Shown: one piece after another, positions 1-5,691 of the stretch | How the letters are laid out: each line of letters opens with the position of its first letter | Position numbering within the stretch: the first letter of the stretch is position 1 | From: an uncultured Chloroflexaceae bacterium | Lineage (GTDB): Bacteria; Chloroflexota; Chloroflexia; Chloroflexales; Chloroflexaceae | DNA length: 6,545 nucleotides | Assembly (NCBI GenBank): GCA_937141995.1 | Contig: CAKZQX010000647.1 | Coordinates: forward strand, 1 to 6,545 | Direction of reading: 5' to 3' | Notes under the pieces: model-generated | Databases searched by the model: none | The model's input: only the letters and a program-made list of their open reading frames with translations | Told to the model about the DNA's origin: nothing | Position numbers and translations under genes: made by a program

Positions 1-234
1 GACACGCTACTCTCGAATGCATACACCCTGGAGCACCAGTCGGAACCGGGTGGGCCGGTACAGACAGCGCTGGGGCAACTCCCGCCCCACGAGCGGGTGC
101 CACTGGTGATGCATAGTTGCAACGGCTACACTACCCAGGAGATCGCCGACACGCTGGGATGCTCCAACGGGGCGATCAAGTCGCGGCTCTTCCGGGCACG
201 CGCCCACTTCCGGCAAGTATACCAGCAGAATTGA
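1..234 (+). CDS. ECF-type RNA polymerase sigma factor, C-terminal part (5' end outside window)
   Basis: The frame is open from base 1 and stops at TGA 232-234, giving 77 residues. About residues 20-74 read as sigma-70 region 4. A LPPHERVPLVM helix (27-37) resembles the usual 'LPxxxRxxxxL' start of region 4. It is followed by a helix-turn-helix, YTTQEIADTLGCSNGAIKSR (43-62), and a basic tail, LFRARAHFRQ. In ECF factors this domain contacts the -35 element, and the G-A-I-K-S-R-L-F-R-A-R recognition helix is typical. Region 2, which binds the -10 element, lies upstream and is not visible, so the target regulon cannot be named. No anti-sigma gene follows on this strand; the next gene is convergent, only 14 bases away. 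Another LuxR/sigma-like HTH regulator is possible, but region 4 is the better match. Confidence 0.85.
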   Translation, partial: DTLLSNAYTLEHQSEPGGPVQTALGQLPPHERVPLVMHSCNGYTTQEIADTLGCSNGAIKSRLFRARAHFRQVYQQN

Positions 235-248
235 AGCAGGTGCGCAGC

Positions 249-830
249 TTATATATCTCTCCGCTCAATCCACTTCGGCAGCAGGGGTGCCTCGTAGGAG
301 GCCAGTTTATCCAGCAGTTCTTCCGGGGTGGCGTCAACCTGCACCAGGCGGCGGTGGGCCGGGCGCAAGAAGCCCTCGGCCACAGCGTGGTCAAACAGGG
401 CCAGCAGCGGTTCATAGAAGCCCGCGACATTGAGCAGGCCACAGGGCTTGCGATGCAGCCCCAGTTGCCCCCAGGTGAGGATTTCGCACAACTCTTCCAG
501 GGTACCCAGGCCACCCGGCAGAGCGATAAAGGCATCCGACAGTTCGGCCATCAACGCCTTGCGCGTATGCATCGAGTCGACAATGCGCAGGTCGGTCAGT
601 TTGGGGTGAGTCACTTCTTTGATCGAGAGATGTTCGGGCATCACACCGATGACCTTGCCGCCCTGCTCCAGGACGCTGTCGGCGATCCGGCCCATCAGGC
701 CGATCTGCGCGCCGCCGTAGACCAGGCCAATGCCGCGCTGCACCAGCGCCATCCCGGTCTGGTGGGCTGCATCAAGATACACCGGCCGGTTGCCTGGCGA
801 TGAGCCGCAGAAGACGCAGACGTGCTGCAT
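249..830 (-). CDS. LOG family (TIGR00730) phosphoribohydrolase-like protein
   Basis: This 193-residue protein matches the LOG/TIGR00730 Rossmann-fold family. In that family, characterised members split cytokinin riboside 5'-monophosphates or related nucleotides into free base and ribose 5-phosphate; older annotations call them 'lysine decarboxylase', which is misleading. Visible motifs are the N-terminal strand VCVFCGSSPG (4-13), YGGAQIGLMG (38-47), the MHTRK segment (87-91) and the signature PGGLGTLEE (105-113), which carries the conserved nucleotide-binding and catalytic residues. The length is normal for the family and no signal peptide is present, so it is a cytosolic enzyme. The start is ATG 828-830, about 10 bases after an AGAAAGGA Shine-Dalgarno; the frame is open further upstream but lacks a better start. 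It follows the ATP-grasp gene on the same strand after 116 bases. The physiological substrate in this organism is unknown. Confidence 0.9.
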   Translation of the reverse strand: MQHVCVFCGSSPGNRPVYLDAAHQTGMALVQRGIGLVYGGAQIGLMGRIADSVLEQGGKVIGVMPEHLSIKEVTHPKLTDLRIVDSMHTRKALMAELSDAFIALPGGLGTLEELCEILTWGQLGLHRKPCGLLNVAGFYEPLLALFDHAVAEGFLRPAHRRLVQVDATPEELLDKLASYEAPLLPKWIERRDI

Positions 831-856
831 ACCGATTGAGTCCTTTCTAAAGAACC

Positions 857-888
857 GAGAACAAAGATCAGAGAACAAAGGAACAAAC
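857..888. repeat. GAGAACAAAG direct repeats upstream of the LOG gene
   Basis: GAGAACAAAG occurs at 857-866 and again at 871-880 (14-bp period), followed by a partial third unit, GAACAAAC (881-888). The longer CCGAGAACAAA at 855-865 recurs exactly at 1806-1816, upstream of the ATP-grasp gene. Read on the minus strand these are TTTGTTCTC units in the leader between a TACAAT box and the start codon. They may be regulatory or simply genome-wide intergenic repeats. Confidence 0.5.
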
Positions 889-919
889 GGGTTCCGGTAT
901 GGAAATACGGTCGGTGTAC

Positions 920-925
920 ATTGTA
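920..925 (-). promoter_or_regulatory. Possible -10 box (TACAAT) for the LOG gene
   Basis: On the minus strand the sequence reads GAGTAATACAATGTAC, about 90 bases upstream of the LOG start and just after the ATP-grasp stop. TACAAT differs from the TATAAT consensus at one base. I see no convincing -35 hexamer at 16-18 bases. A similar TACAAT lies upstream of the ATP-grasp gene. This is a weak call based on one hexamer. Confidence 0.3.
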
Positions 926-946
926 TTACTCATTCTCCGTTCTCGC

Positions 947-1747
947 CTATAACGACGCGGTTTCGCCCGCGACCCAACGGACCACATAATCCCGGTAGGC
1001 TTCCCAGATCGCCGGGAAGCGCGTAACATTCGGAATATGGTTGACTTCCAGCAGATGCCGGCTTCCCGCCTCGGTGACGATATAGTCGTTCGCCATCACT
1101 TCCAGCCCGAATGCCTGACGCACCCGGCGGGTGTCTTCCAGCAGTTCGGCATCAATCGGCATAAAATCGGCCTGCGCATCATGGATCGACTTGAGCCAGT
1201 CGGAGCCTGCAAGCCGGATCTGCCAGGCCTGTTCGCCAATCAGAACGACACGCACCGCCTGCCCCGCCAGGAACGGTTCGATGATGCCGGCATGTTCGCT
1301 CTGCCATGCGCCGGTGAAGCGGGCTTTGTTTTCGCCACAGTGCCAGTTGCCCCATTTGGCGACATATTCGCCCTCGAATGTCACCGGCGTCTCCGGCCCG
1401 GCATACCCGCGTGGCGGCGCGCCAAAGCGCGTATGCTCCAGTGCGCGCACCAGGCAAGGAAACTTGAGGCGGCAATCCAGCATACCACGCGCATTGGGCA
1501 GGCATGGACCACCCCAGAGCGCCAGGGCAGTGATAAAGTCGAGATCATCCGCAAAGATGCCATGAAAGATTACCTTTGAGACCGGCAACAGTCCGGCGTG
1601 GCGGCGGGAGGCGACCAGCAGTTGCCCATCGCGCAGGGCGAGGCGCGGTATGACCTCGTGGGCGATAACGGGGGTTATTCCCAGGTGTTGCTGTATTTCG
1701 CTGTATTCGGGTTCGTCCAATCCAATAATGCATACACGTTCGGCCAT
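947..1747 (-). CDS. ATP-grasp domain protein (RimK-like ligase fold)
   Basis: This protein of 266 residues appears to be an ATP-grasp enzyme, a fold that couples ATP to ligation of a carboxylate and an amine through an acyl-phosphate. Visible elements are YVAKWGNWHCGENKAR (128-143), where K131 is the likely ATP-binding lysine; the hinge-like EPFLAGQAVRVVLIG (157-171); and a C-terminal metal-binding part with MANDYIV (218-224) and LLEVNHIPNVTRF (232-244), where E234 and N236 sit where magnesium ligands lie in ATP-grasp proteins (EVN motif). The N-terminal third (VCIIGLDEPEY) resembles the pre-ATP-grasp domain. ATG 1745-1747 is chosen because the strong GAGGAGGT (1758-1765) lies 10 bases before it; the in-frame GTG at 1757-1759 overlaps that site. 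The substrate cannot be inferred. It may be a peptide or amino-acid ligase, but nothing nearby indicates a pathway. Confidence 0.8.
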   Translation of the reverse strand: MAERVCIIGLDEPEYSEIQQHLGITPVIAHEVIPRLALRDGQLLVASRRHAGLLPVSKVIFHGIFADDLDFITALALWGGPCLPNARGMLDCRLKFPCLVRALEHTRFGAPPRGYAGPETPVTFEGEYVAKWGNWHCGENKARFTGAWQSEHAGIIEPFLAGQAVRVVLIGEQAWQIRLAGSDWLKSIHDAQADFMPIDAELLEDTRRVRQAFGLEVMANDYIVTEAGSRHLLEVNHIPNVTRFPAIWEAYRDYVVRWVAGETASL

Positions 1748-1918
1748 CGCAGATGCCACCTCCTCGGCCAGGAATGTTTCTAGAAAGAAGGGATAAATAG
1801 AGTAGCCGAGAACAAAACAGGCTCCAGGTCTACGCTGTTCTCTGTTGCTCTCTGCTATGTTCTCCAGGTAGATTGTACCACTTCAGCCGGAAAGATGCGC
1901 TGCGCCAACCTGATCGGC
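1748..1918. other. Intergenic spacer with CTGTTCTCTG-type tract and possible promoter
   Basis: This non-coding spacer separates the hypothetical gene (1919-2134) from the ATP-grasp gene. On the minus strand, moving toward the ATP-grasp start, it contains a TACAAT box (1872-1877), a tract of GAGAAC/AGAGAGC/AGAGAAC units (about 1835-1865), TTTTGTTCTCGG (matching the motif upstream of LOG) and finally GAGGAGGT. CTCCAGGT occurs twice (1822-1829 and 1862-1869). No hairpin terminator is clear. Confidence 0.4.
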
Positions 1919-2134
1919 CTATGCCGCACCCGCGTGCTGCCGCAGCCAGTCGGCCCGCGCTGCAAGCTGCGCGGCCTCGGCATCGGACGCATGTGCGAAG
2001 CGGTGTGGAAACCCATCAATATAGATAACATAGAAGCCATTGGCTTCGCGGTAAATCGGATATTCGGGCATTGCCGACACCTGCTGCTCCAGCAAGGTGA
2101 CACGCTGTTGCTGCTGAATGCGCTCCCAAAGCAT
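1919..2134 (-). CDS. Small hypothetical protein (71 aa)
   Basis: I do not recognise this family. The ATG at 2132-2134 is preceded by AAAGGAG eight bases upstream, which makes a real gene likely even though the frame stays open further upstream. The first 22 residues (LWERIQQQQRVTLLEQQVSAM) look like a short Gln-rich amphipathic or coiled-coil helix. They are followed by a compact aromatic segment, YPIYREANGFYVIYIDGFPHRF, likely a beta-hairpin, and an Ala-rich helix (DAEAAQLAARADWLRQH). There is no signal peptide, membrane segment or cysteine pair. It is probably a small cytosolic protein. It is encoded on the same strand as the ATP-grasp and LOG genes, but with a 171-base gap and a possible promoter between, so an operon is not assured. 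No function is proposed. Confidence 0.6.
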   Translation of the reverse strand: MLWERIQQQQRVTLLEQQVSAMPEYPIYREANGFYVIYIDGFPHRFAHASDAEAAQLAARADWLRQHAGAA

Positions 2135-2315
2135 CCCGCTTGCTCCTTTCCCTCGGCAGTTCATGCAAAACCTTATCACCCGGTCCCCTTCCAGTATGGC
2201 ATGCCACGGGTATATCCACATCGGGACGCGGACAGAGTGACGGCTCGGTCTGTGGGGCATTCCCGGTTGGCACCGGCGGAAAGGCGGCTCCGTCCTACGA
2301 CCGATTGACGTAGTG

Positions 2316-2584
2316 ACAGGAGTTACGCAGTTGATATGCAAACCGGACGTTTCACCCGATGGAAGCCCGCTTCGCCTGCGGCAGCATGGTACGTTTTTTC
2401 TTGTTCACAAAAAAATTCACGTTGTGAATTTTTTTGTGAACAAGATCGGGTTTCTTCCACCCAGCCGGCGGCGCTATCCTCCGCCACATGGGGGATCACC
2501 TGATCCACGTCGGCACTGGTCGTTTCGCGGTGTTCGTTCATGTCGCGGCTTTCATGCTCCAACCCCTCACCGCGCAACTCGTGG
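2316..2584. mobile_element. MITE-like element, copy A (269 bp, decayed)
   Basis: This is a non-coding element with a left end ACAGGAGTTACGCAGT (2316-2331) and a right end ACCGCGCAACTCGTGG (2569-2584). The right end matches the inverted end of copies B and C at 13 of 16 positions. GTAGTGA flanks both ends (2310-2316 and 2584-2590) as a probable target-site duplication of about 7 bp. Inside, the CAAACCGG, TTTCACCCGATGGAAGCCCG and GCCTGCGGCAGCATGGTAC segments match copy C closely. The central hairpin (2399-2445) follows, then a CTTCCACCC-AGCCGG-GGCG segment. It is 72 bp longer than copies B and C; the extra sequence lies roughly at 2490-2568 and is unlike them. It sits between divergently transcribed genes. 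No transposase frame exists, so any movement would need one supplied in trans. Confidence 0.65.
2399..2445. repeat. Perfect 22-bp central hairpin of copy A
   Basis: The left arm 2399-2420 and right arm 2424-2445 are perfectly complementary across a 3-base loop, GTT (2421-2423). The arms contain the unit TTCAC twice, and correspondingly GTGAA twice on the other side, around an A/T run. Copies B and C carry the same design with TTGCAC units. It would form a very stable stem in RNA or a cruciform in DNA. Confidence 0.85.
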
Positions 2585-2708
2585 TAGTGAGAACGGAGAA
2601 CCAGTGAACAGCGCCTGTCTCCTGTGGCACTGGCGGGTAACGCGGCGCGCAGGGTGATCCACCGGCAAAATAATCCGACACGGTATACCATAGCGCGCTG
2701 TTCTGCGG

Positions 2709-2714
2709 TATAAT
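2709..2714 (+). promoter_or_regulatory. Possible -10 box (TATAAT) of the DUF2227/hydrolase operon
   Basis: An exact TATAAT lies 120 bases upstream of the DUF2227 start, and transcription would begin near 2721. No recognisable TTGACA-like -35 is present at 16-18 bases (2686-2691 reads TACCAT). The call rests on the perfect hexamer and its position just before a strong leader hairpin. Confidence 0.4.
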
Positions 2715-2725
2715 TTGGCGGGCGT

Positions 2726-2752
2726 GAAGGGACGGTCAATCACCGTCCCTTC
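2726..2752 (+). promoter_or_regulatory. Leader hairpin (11-bp perfect stem)
   Basis: GAAGGGACGGT (2726-2736), the loop CAATC (2737-2741) and ACCGTCCCTTC (2742-2752) form a perfect stem, followed by ATTGTT. If the TATAAT at 2709 is used, the stem begins about five bases into the transcript, so it could protect the RNA 5' end or act as an attenuator-like terminator. It could also be a binding site for a dimeric regulator. The weak downstream T content argues against a strong terminator. Confidence 0.5.
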
Positions 2753-2834
2753 ATTGTTCCAGACGTCTGCATGTCCGCAATGTTGCCGGACCTGCGCGTG
2801 AGGCGCGCGCAGGGAGTGTGAAAGGAGCGATCCA

Positions 2835-3386
2835 ATGCCTGGAGCCGAGACCCACGACCGAATTGCCCTCTATGCAGCGGGCGCGCTGATTGTGCCGGGC
2901 TATCTGACGCTGCGTTATGGCCTGGGCGATGCACCGGAAGCGGCCTACAGCGGCACCATGCTGCTGATCGGCGCGCATCTGTTTGGGTCCTGGCTGCTTT
3001 CCCCCGATCTTGACCTTGATAGCAAGATCGATGATCGCTGGGGGCCGTTTCGACCTATCTGGGTGCCCTACATGCGCCTGATTCCCCACCGGCATTTCCT
3101 GTCGCACTCGGGCATCTCCGGTATCCTGCGTCTGGTCTACCTCTACCTGGTTATTGTTGGTATTCTGGCAGTGCTGGGGTTTGGCGCATACCTCTTAAAT
3201 GTTGATGTTGCGTATCATATCACCCTGACCAACTGGTTGTGGGACACGCTGCGCAGCGGCTCACGTCCGGCAATACTCTTGATTGCCGGGGTGGTTATCA
3301 GTGACCTGGTGCATGTGATATCCGACCGGATCGATACCCGGCGCAAGCGCATGTTTGGCCGGCGGCGCAAGTCCGGACGACGTTGA
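2835..3386 (+). CDS. DUF2227-type putative metal-binding membrane protein
   Basis: This 183-residue protein resembles the uncharacterised DUF2227 'metal-binding' family known from cyanobacteria and Chloroflexota. Diagnostic features are a His near the N-terminus (THD, H7), SPDLDLDS (56-63) followed by RWGPFRPIWVPY (68-79), LIPHRHFLSHS (82-92), and a late SDLVHVISD (156-164). These His/Asp clusters alternate with hydrophobic stretches at about 11-30, 40-56, 98-122 and 145-160. This gives a small multi-pass membrane protein that may hold a metal at the membrane face, resembling the His/Asp layout of membrane-bound metal hydrolases. The C-terminus is strongly basic (RRKRMFGRRRKSGRR). The start ATG is supported by AAAGGAG seven bases upstream. 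The hydrolase gene follows after 25 bases, suggesting cotranscription. Biochemical activity is unknown. Confidence 0.8.
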   Translation: MPGAETHDRIALYAAGALIVPGYLTLRYGLGDAPEAAYSGTMLLIGAHLFGSWLLSPDLDLDSKIDDRWGPFRPIWVPYMRLIPHRHFLSHSGISGILRLVYLYLVIVGILAVLGFGAYLLNVDVAYHITLTNWLWDTLRSGSRPAILLIAGVVISDLVHVISDRIDTRRKRMFGRRRKSGRR

Positions 3387-3411
3387 GCGTACCAGCAGAG
3401 AGGTGCCGGCG

Positions 3412-4302
3412 ATGACGGTCATGCGGGTTATTCATGTTGCGGGACAGCGACTCTGTGTGCAGGCATTACGTACGGATACCGCCGGCCTGCCGGTTATTTT
3501 GCTGCACGGTATTGGCGGGTCGGTGCGCTTCTGGCACGATGATCAGGTCGATCTCTTTGCCACGCAGGGGCCATGCTATGCGTTGAGCCTGCCCGGTCAC
3601 TACCCTGCCGCCTTCCCGTCCGGGTTTCGTCGGTCACAACTCACCGTCGATCTGATCGCGCATGTGCTGGGGGAGGCGATCCACAAGCTGGTGGGCGATC
3701 AGCCGGTGACGCTGGTCGGCTTCTCCACGGGTGGTTTTGCGGTGCTGGCCATTGCCGCCACCGCGCCCCAGTGGGTGCAGCGAGTAGTCTGTATTTCCGG
3801 GTTTGCCCAGGGCCGCTGGACCGGCGCACTGGGCGTGGGGCAGTGGCTGGCGCGTCAGATGCCCCCGGAGTTGGGGTATCTGCTGTTTGGGTTTTACTAC
3901 ACCCTGGGCGGGATGAGTCGCCTGAGCCGCACCGTGTTTCACCATGCCTGGCGGGTGTATGCCGCCGATGTGCAGGCCGCGTATGCCTACCCGCACTTCC
4001 GCACCTACACCGATGTTTCGCATGCGAATTTTGCCCGGCTCGATCTCAAAAGCCTGGTTCACTATTTCGCCGTCATGCCCCACATTGATATTAGCGCTAT
4101 GCTGCCCTTGATTCAGGCACCCACACTGGTGATTGCAGGCGATCAAGATCCGATTGTGCCACCGGCCCAGGCATACTTGATTAGCGAACATATTCCCAAT
4201 GCGGAACTGGCGATGATCGCCGGGGGCGGGCATCTGCTGTTTGCCGAGCGACCGGACGAGTACCGACAGGCGCTGGCGGCGTGGCTCAATCGTACCGGGT
4301 AA
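3412..4302 (+). CDS. Alpha/beta hydrolase
   Basis: This 296-residue single-domain alpha/beta hydrolase carries an oxyanion-hole region LLHGIGGSVRFW (30-41), a nucleophile elbow GFSTGG (103-108, catalytic S105), an acid-bearing loop AGDQDPIVP (242-250, probably D246) and the catalytic His in GGGHLLF (271-277, H274). A cap domain lies at about 130-225. It has no signal peptide and is probably cytosolic. The fold covers esterases, lactonases, epoxide and C-C bond hydrolases, and the substrate cannot be read from the motifs. ATG 3412 is preferred because GAGAGGT lies seven bases upstream; an in-frame TTG at 3355 would overlap the previous gene, and a second ATG at 3421 is possible. It lies 25 bases behind the DUF2227 gene and is probably translated from the same mRNA. 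Confidence 0.9.
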   Translation: MTVMRVIHVAGQRLCVQALRTDTAGLPVILLHGIGGSVRFWHDDQVDLFATQGPCYALSLPGHYPAAFPSGFRRSQLTVDLIAHVLGEAIHKLVGDQPVTLVGFSTGGFAVLAIAATAPQWVQRVVCISGFAQGRWTGALGVGQWLARQMPPELGYLLFGFYYTLGGMSRLSRTVFHHAWRVYAADVQAAYAYPHFRTYTDVSHANFARLDLKSLVHYFAVMPHIDISAMLPLIQAPTLVIAGDQDPIVPPAQAYLISEHIPNAELAMIAGGGHLLFAERPDEYRQALAAWLNRTG

Positions 4303-4357
4303 GCGCGCCGGGTTGCGCCGGCATGAGCGGTTTTCAGGGTCAGGCTTTTTGCGGTAG

Positions 4358-4377
4358 GGACGCGCTTCTGCGCGTCC
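4358..4377. other. Hairpin in the spacer after the hydrolase gene
   Basis: GGACGCGC (4358-4365), the loop TTCT and GCGCGTCC (4370-4377) form a perfect 8-bp stem. The outer TTTGC (4348-4352) and GCAAA (4378-4382) can extend it past a small internal loop. It lies 55 bases after the hydrolase stop. There is no T-run on the 3' side in + orientation, so it is at best an atypical terminator. It could equally be a dispersed palindromic repeat. Apart from this, the 4303-4463 spacer shows no clear promoter. Confidence 0.45.
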
Positions 4378-4463
4378 GCAAACCGTAGCGCATTCTGGTG
4401 AATTTCTCTTGGAAATACGTGCGTCTTTCTCCATTCCAGCATAGTGAAAGCACAGGGTAACTT

Positions 4464-5441
4464 ATGCAACGACACATTCTCTTCACCACTGTTGTGATCA
4501 TCTGGTTGCTGGCGCTGACGGCGTGTGGCACGCCGGACACAGCAACGGACAGCGGCTCCACCCTGTCGGCGGATGCGGCGGCCGAGATTGCGCTGGCGCA
4601 TGCGCCGGAGGCCAACCTGGTTGAAACACCCCGACTGGTGAGCTACCAGGGCGCGACGGCCTACGAAGTGCTGCTTGATCAGGGGCCACTCTATATTGAT
4701 GCGCAGAGCGGTACAGTGATCACAATCGGCGCGCCCACGGTTGCGCCAACCGCGCCGCCGGACATAGCGATGACACCGACCATCATGGGTGAGTTATCCA
4801 CGGCAACGGCGGTACCGCTCACACCAACCCCTGAGGCGACCGCCCCGCCGGAAGTGACCACCCTACCACCTGCACCAGAACCGACCACCCCACCCCCGCC
4901 GCGCCCCGATGTCCCGCCGGCCGCAGAGCCGGAGCAACCACCGCCGGTTCCGGGCGATGCCGTCGGGCCAATTTTGCCGGGACAGGCGATCCGGCTTGCC
5001 GCGGACGCTGTTGGTGGCGGCACGCTCAAGGAAATGAAGCTGGAACGCGGGGATAGAGATAAACCACCGATGTACATCGTCAAGTTCGACAACGATAGCG
5101 AAGTGCGGGTGAATGCGCGGACGGGCGAGATTATTGAGGTCAAAATCCGCGATAAGCCCGGTCAGGCTGGTGCTGATGGCGCGACAATCCCGCCGGAACA
5201 GGCGATCCGGCTTGCCGCGGATGCCGTTGGTGGCGGCACGCTCAAGGAAATGAAGCTGGAACGTGGGAATAAAGATAAGCCGTCGCTGTACATCGTCAAG
5301 TTTGACAACGATAGCGAAGTGCGGGTGAATGCGCAAACGGGCGAGATTATTGAAGTTAAAATGCGTGATAAACCGACCGAACCTGATCGTGGCCGCGGTG
5401 GCGGCGATGACGATGATGATGATGATGATGATGATGATTAA
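4464..5441 (+). CDS. Lipoprotein with PepSY domains and a poly-Asp C-terminus
   Basis: The 325-residue product starts with a type II signal peptide: a basic MQRH, a hydrophobic stretch at 5-19, and lipobox LTAC with lipidated C21. It should therefore be membrane-anchored and face outward. A first, divergent PepSY-like region spans about 34-90 (AAEIALAHAP ... YEVLLDQGPLYIDAQSGTVI). A Pro/Thr-rich linker (91-165) follows, then two PepSY domains, I170-P232 and I242-P304, identical at 55 of 63 positions, each ending in the typical VRVNA-TGEIIEVK strand pair. The tail is RGRGGG plus 11 Asp. PepSY domains are thought to inhibit or modulate extracytoplasmic proteases or other partners; the acidic tail might bind cations. 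The Shine-Dalgarno is weak (CAGGGT). The TAA stop overlaps the direct repeat bordering the downstream mobile element array, so the present 3' end is next to an insertion. Confidence 0.85.
   Translation: MQRHILFTTVVIIWLLALTACGTPDTATDSGSTLSADAAAEIALAHAPEANLVETPRLVSYQGATAYEVLLDQGPLYIDAQSGTVITIGAPTVAPTAPPDIAMTPTIMGELSTATAVPLTPTPEATAPPEVTTLPPAPEPTTPPPPRPDVPPAAEPEQPPPVPGDAVGPILPGQAIRLAADAVGGGTLKEMKLERGDRDKPPMYIVKFDNDSEVRVNARTGEIIEVKIRDKPGQAGADGATIPPEQAIRLAADAVGGGTLKEMKLERGNKDKPSLYIVKFDNDSEVRVNAQTGEIIEVKMRDKPTEPDRGRGGGDDDDDDDDDDD
4971..5375 (+). repeat. Intragenic tandem duplication of a PepSY module (216-bp period)
   Basis: Unit 1 (4971-5159) and unit 2 (5187-5375) encode 63-residue blocks with only eight amino-acid differences. 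The DNA is also nearly identical over most of its length, including long stretches without a synonymous change. This points to a recent duplication or ongoing gene conversion. The period is 72 codons, so gain or loss of a unit keeps frame. Confidence 0.9.
5412..5438 (+). repeat. (GAT)9 trinucleotide microsatellite encoding poly-Asp
   Basis: Nine uninterrupted GAT codons, preceded by GAT GAC, make up the final 11 Asp residues of the lipoprotein. Such a tract can change length by slippage in whole codons, so the acidic tail length may vary between strains. Confidence 0.9.
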
Positions 5442-5445
5442 ACTG

Positions 5446-5642
5446 ACAGGAGTTACGCGGTCAATTTCAAACCAGGCGTTTACCTGGATGAACAACTCGA
5501 TTTGCCTGCGGCAGCATGGTACTTTTGTTTCTTTTGCACAAAAATTTTGCACAACGTGCAAAAATTTTGTGCAAAAGGATGGAATCTTCCACCCTGCCGG
5601 AGGCGAAATTTCCTTTCAGATTTGTGACCACGTAAGTTGTGT
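5446..5642. mobile_element. MITE-like element, copy B (197 bp)
   Basis: The left end ACAGGAGTTACGCGGT (5446-5461) is inverted at the right end as ACCACGTAAGTTGTGT (5627-5642, 11 of 16 matching). TAAACTGA flanks it at 5439-5446 and 5642-5649, overlapping the outermost element base on each side. Internal architecture: a small CCAGG/CCTGG hairpin (5472-5487), a subterminal stem GCCTGCGGCAG (5504-5514) pairing 10 of 11 with CTGCCGGAGGC (5594-5604), and the central hairpin 5531-5552/5556-5577 with loop AAC and one internal mismatch. It has no coding capacity. It begins within the stop-codon region of the lipoprotein gene. Confidence 0.7.
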
Positions 5643-5648
5643 AAACTG

Positions 5649-5685
5649 ACAGAAGTTACGCGGTGCGTATTCAAACCGGGCGGTT
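5649..5685. mobile_element. Left-end fragment of the MITE-like family (37 bp)
   Basis: This fragment begins with ACAGAAGTTACGCGGT and continues GCGTATTCAAACCGGGCG, matching the start of copy C, then stops and is followed by TAAACTAA. Together with its flank (5642-5682) it matches 5685-5725 at 36 of 41 positions, a 43-bp direct repeat. It is either a deleted copy or a product of recombination between tandem elements. Confidence 0.65.
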
Positions 5686-5691
5686 AAACTA

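Noticed and set aside
117..803. A 228-codon plus-strand open frame opposite the LOG gene
   Set aside because: The minus strand encodes the conserved PGGLGTLEE family protein; the plus-strand product is a GC-driven shadow.
2135..2315. Possible additional small gene or promoter between the hypothetical gene and copy A
   Set aside because: I see no frame with a ribosome binding site and no convincing -35/-10 pair; it is left as plain upstream sequence.
2323..2739. A 138-codon minus-strand open frame across copy A and its flank
   Set aside because: It runs through the inverted-repeat element, hairpin and promoter-like region, has low-complexity composition with no recognisable domain, and copies B and C do not preserve the frame.
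3634..4434. A 266-codon minus-strand open frame opposite the alpha/beta hydrolase
   Set aside because: It is antisense to a gene with complete catalytic motifs and a good ribosome binding site, and its translation is Arg/Pro/Gly-rich with no domain.
4863..5561. A minus-strand frame with poly-Ile opposite the poly-Asp lipoprotein
   Set aside because: The poly-Ile arises from reading the GAT microsatellite in reverse, and the frame crosses into the mobile element.
5329..5649. A plus-strand open frame from the lipoprotein 3' end into copy B (and similar frames across 5480-5966)
   Set aside because: These frames translate the repeat hairpins (peptides such as LRQHGTF and FAQKFCT); the resemblance between them comes from shared repeat DNA, not a conserved protein.
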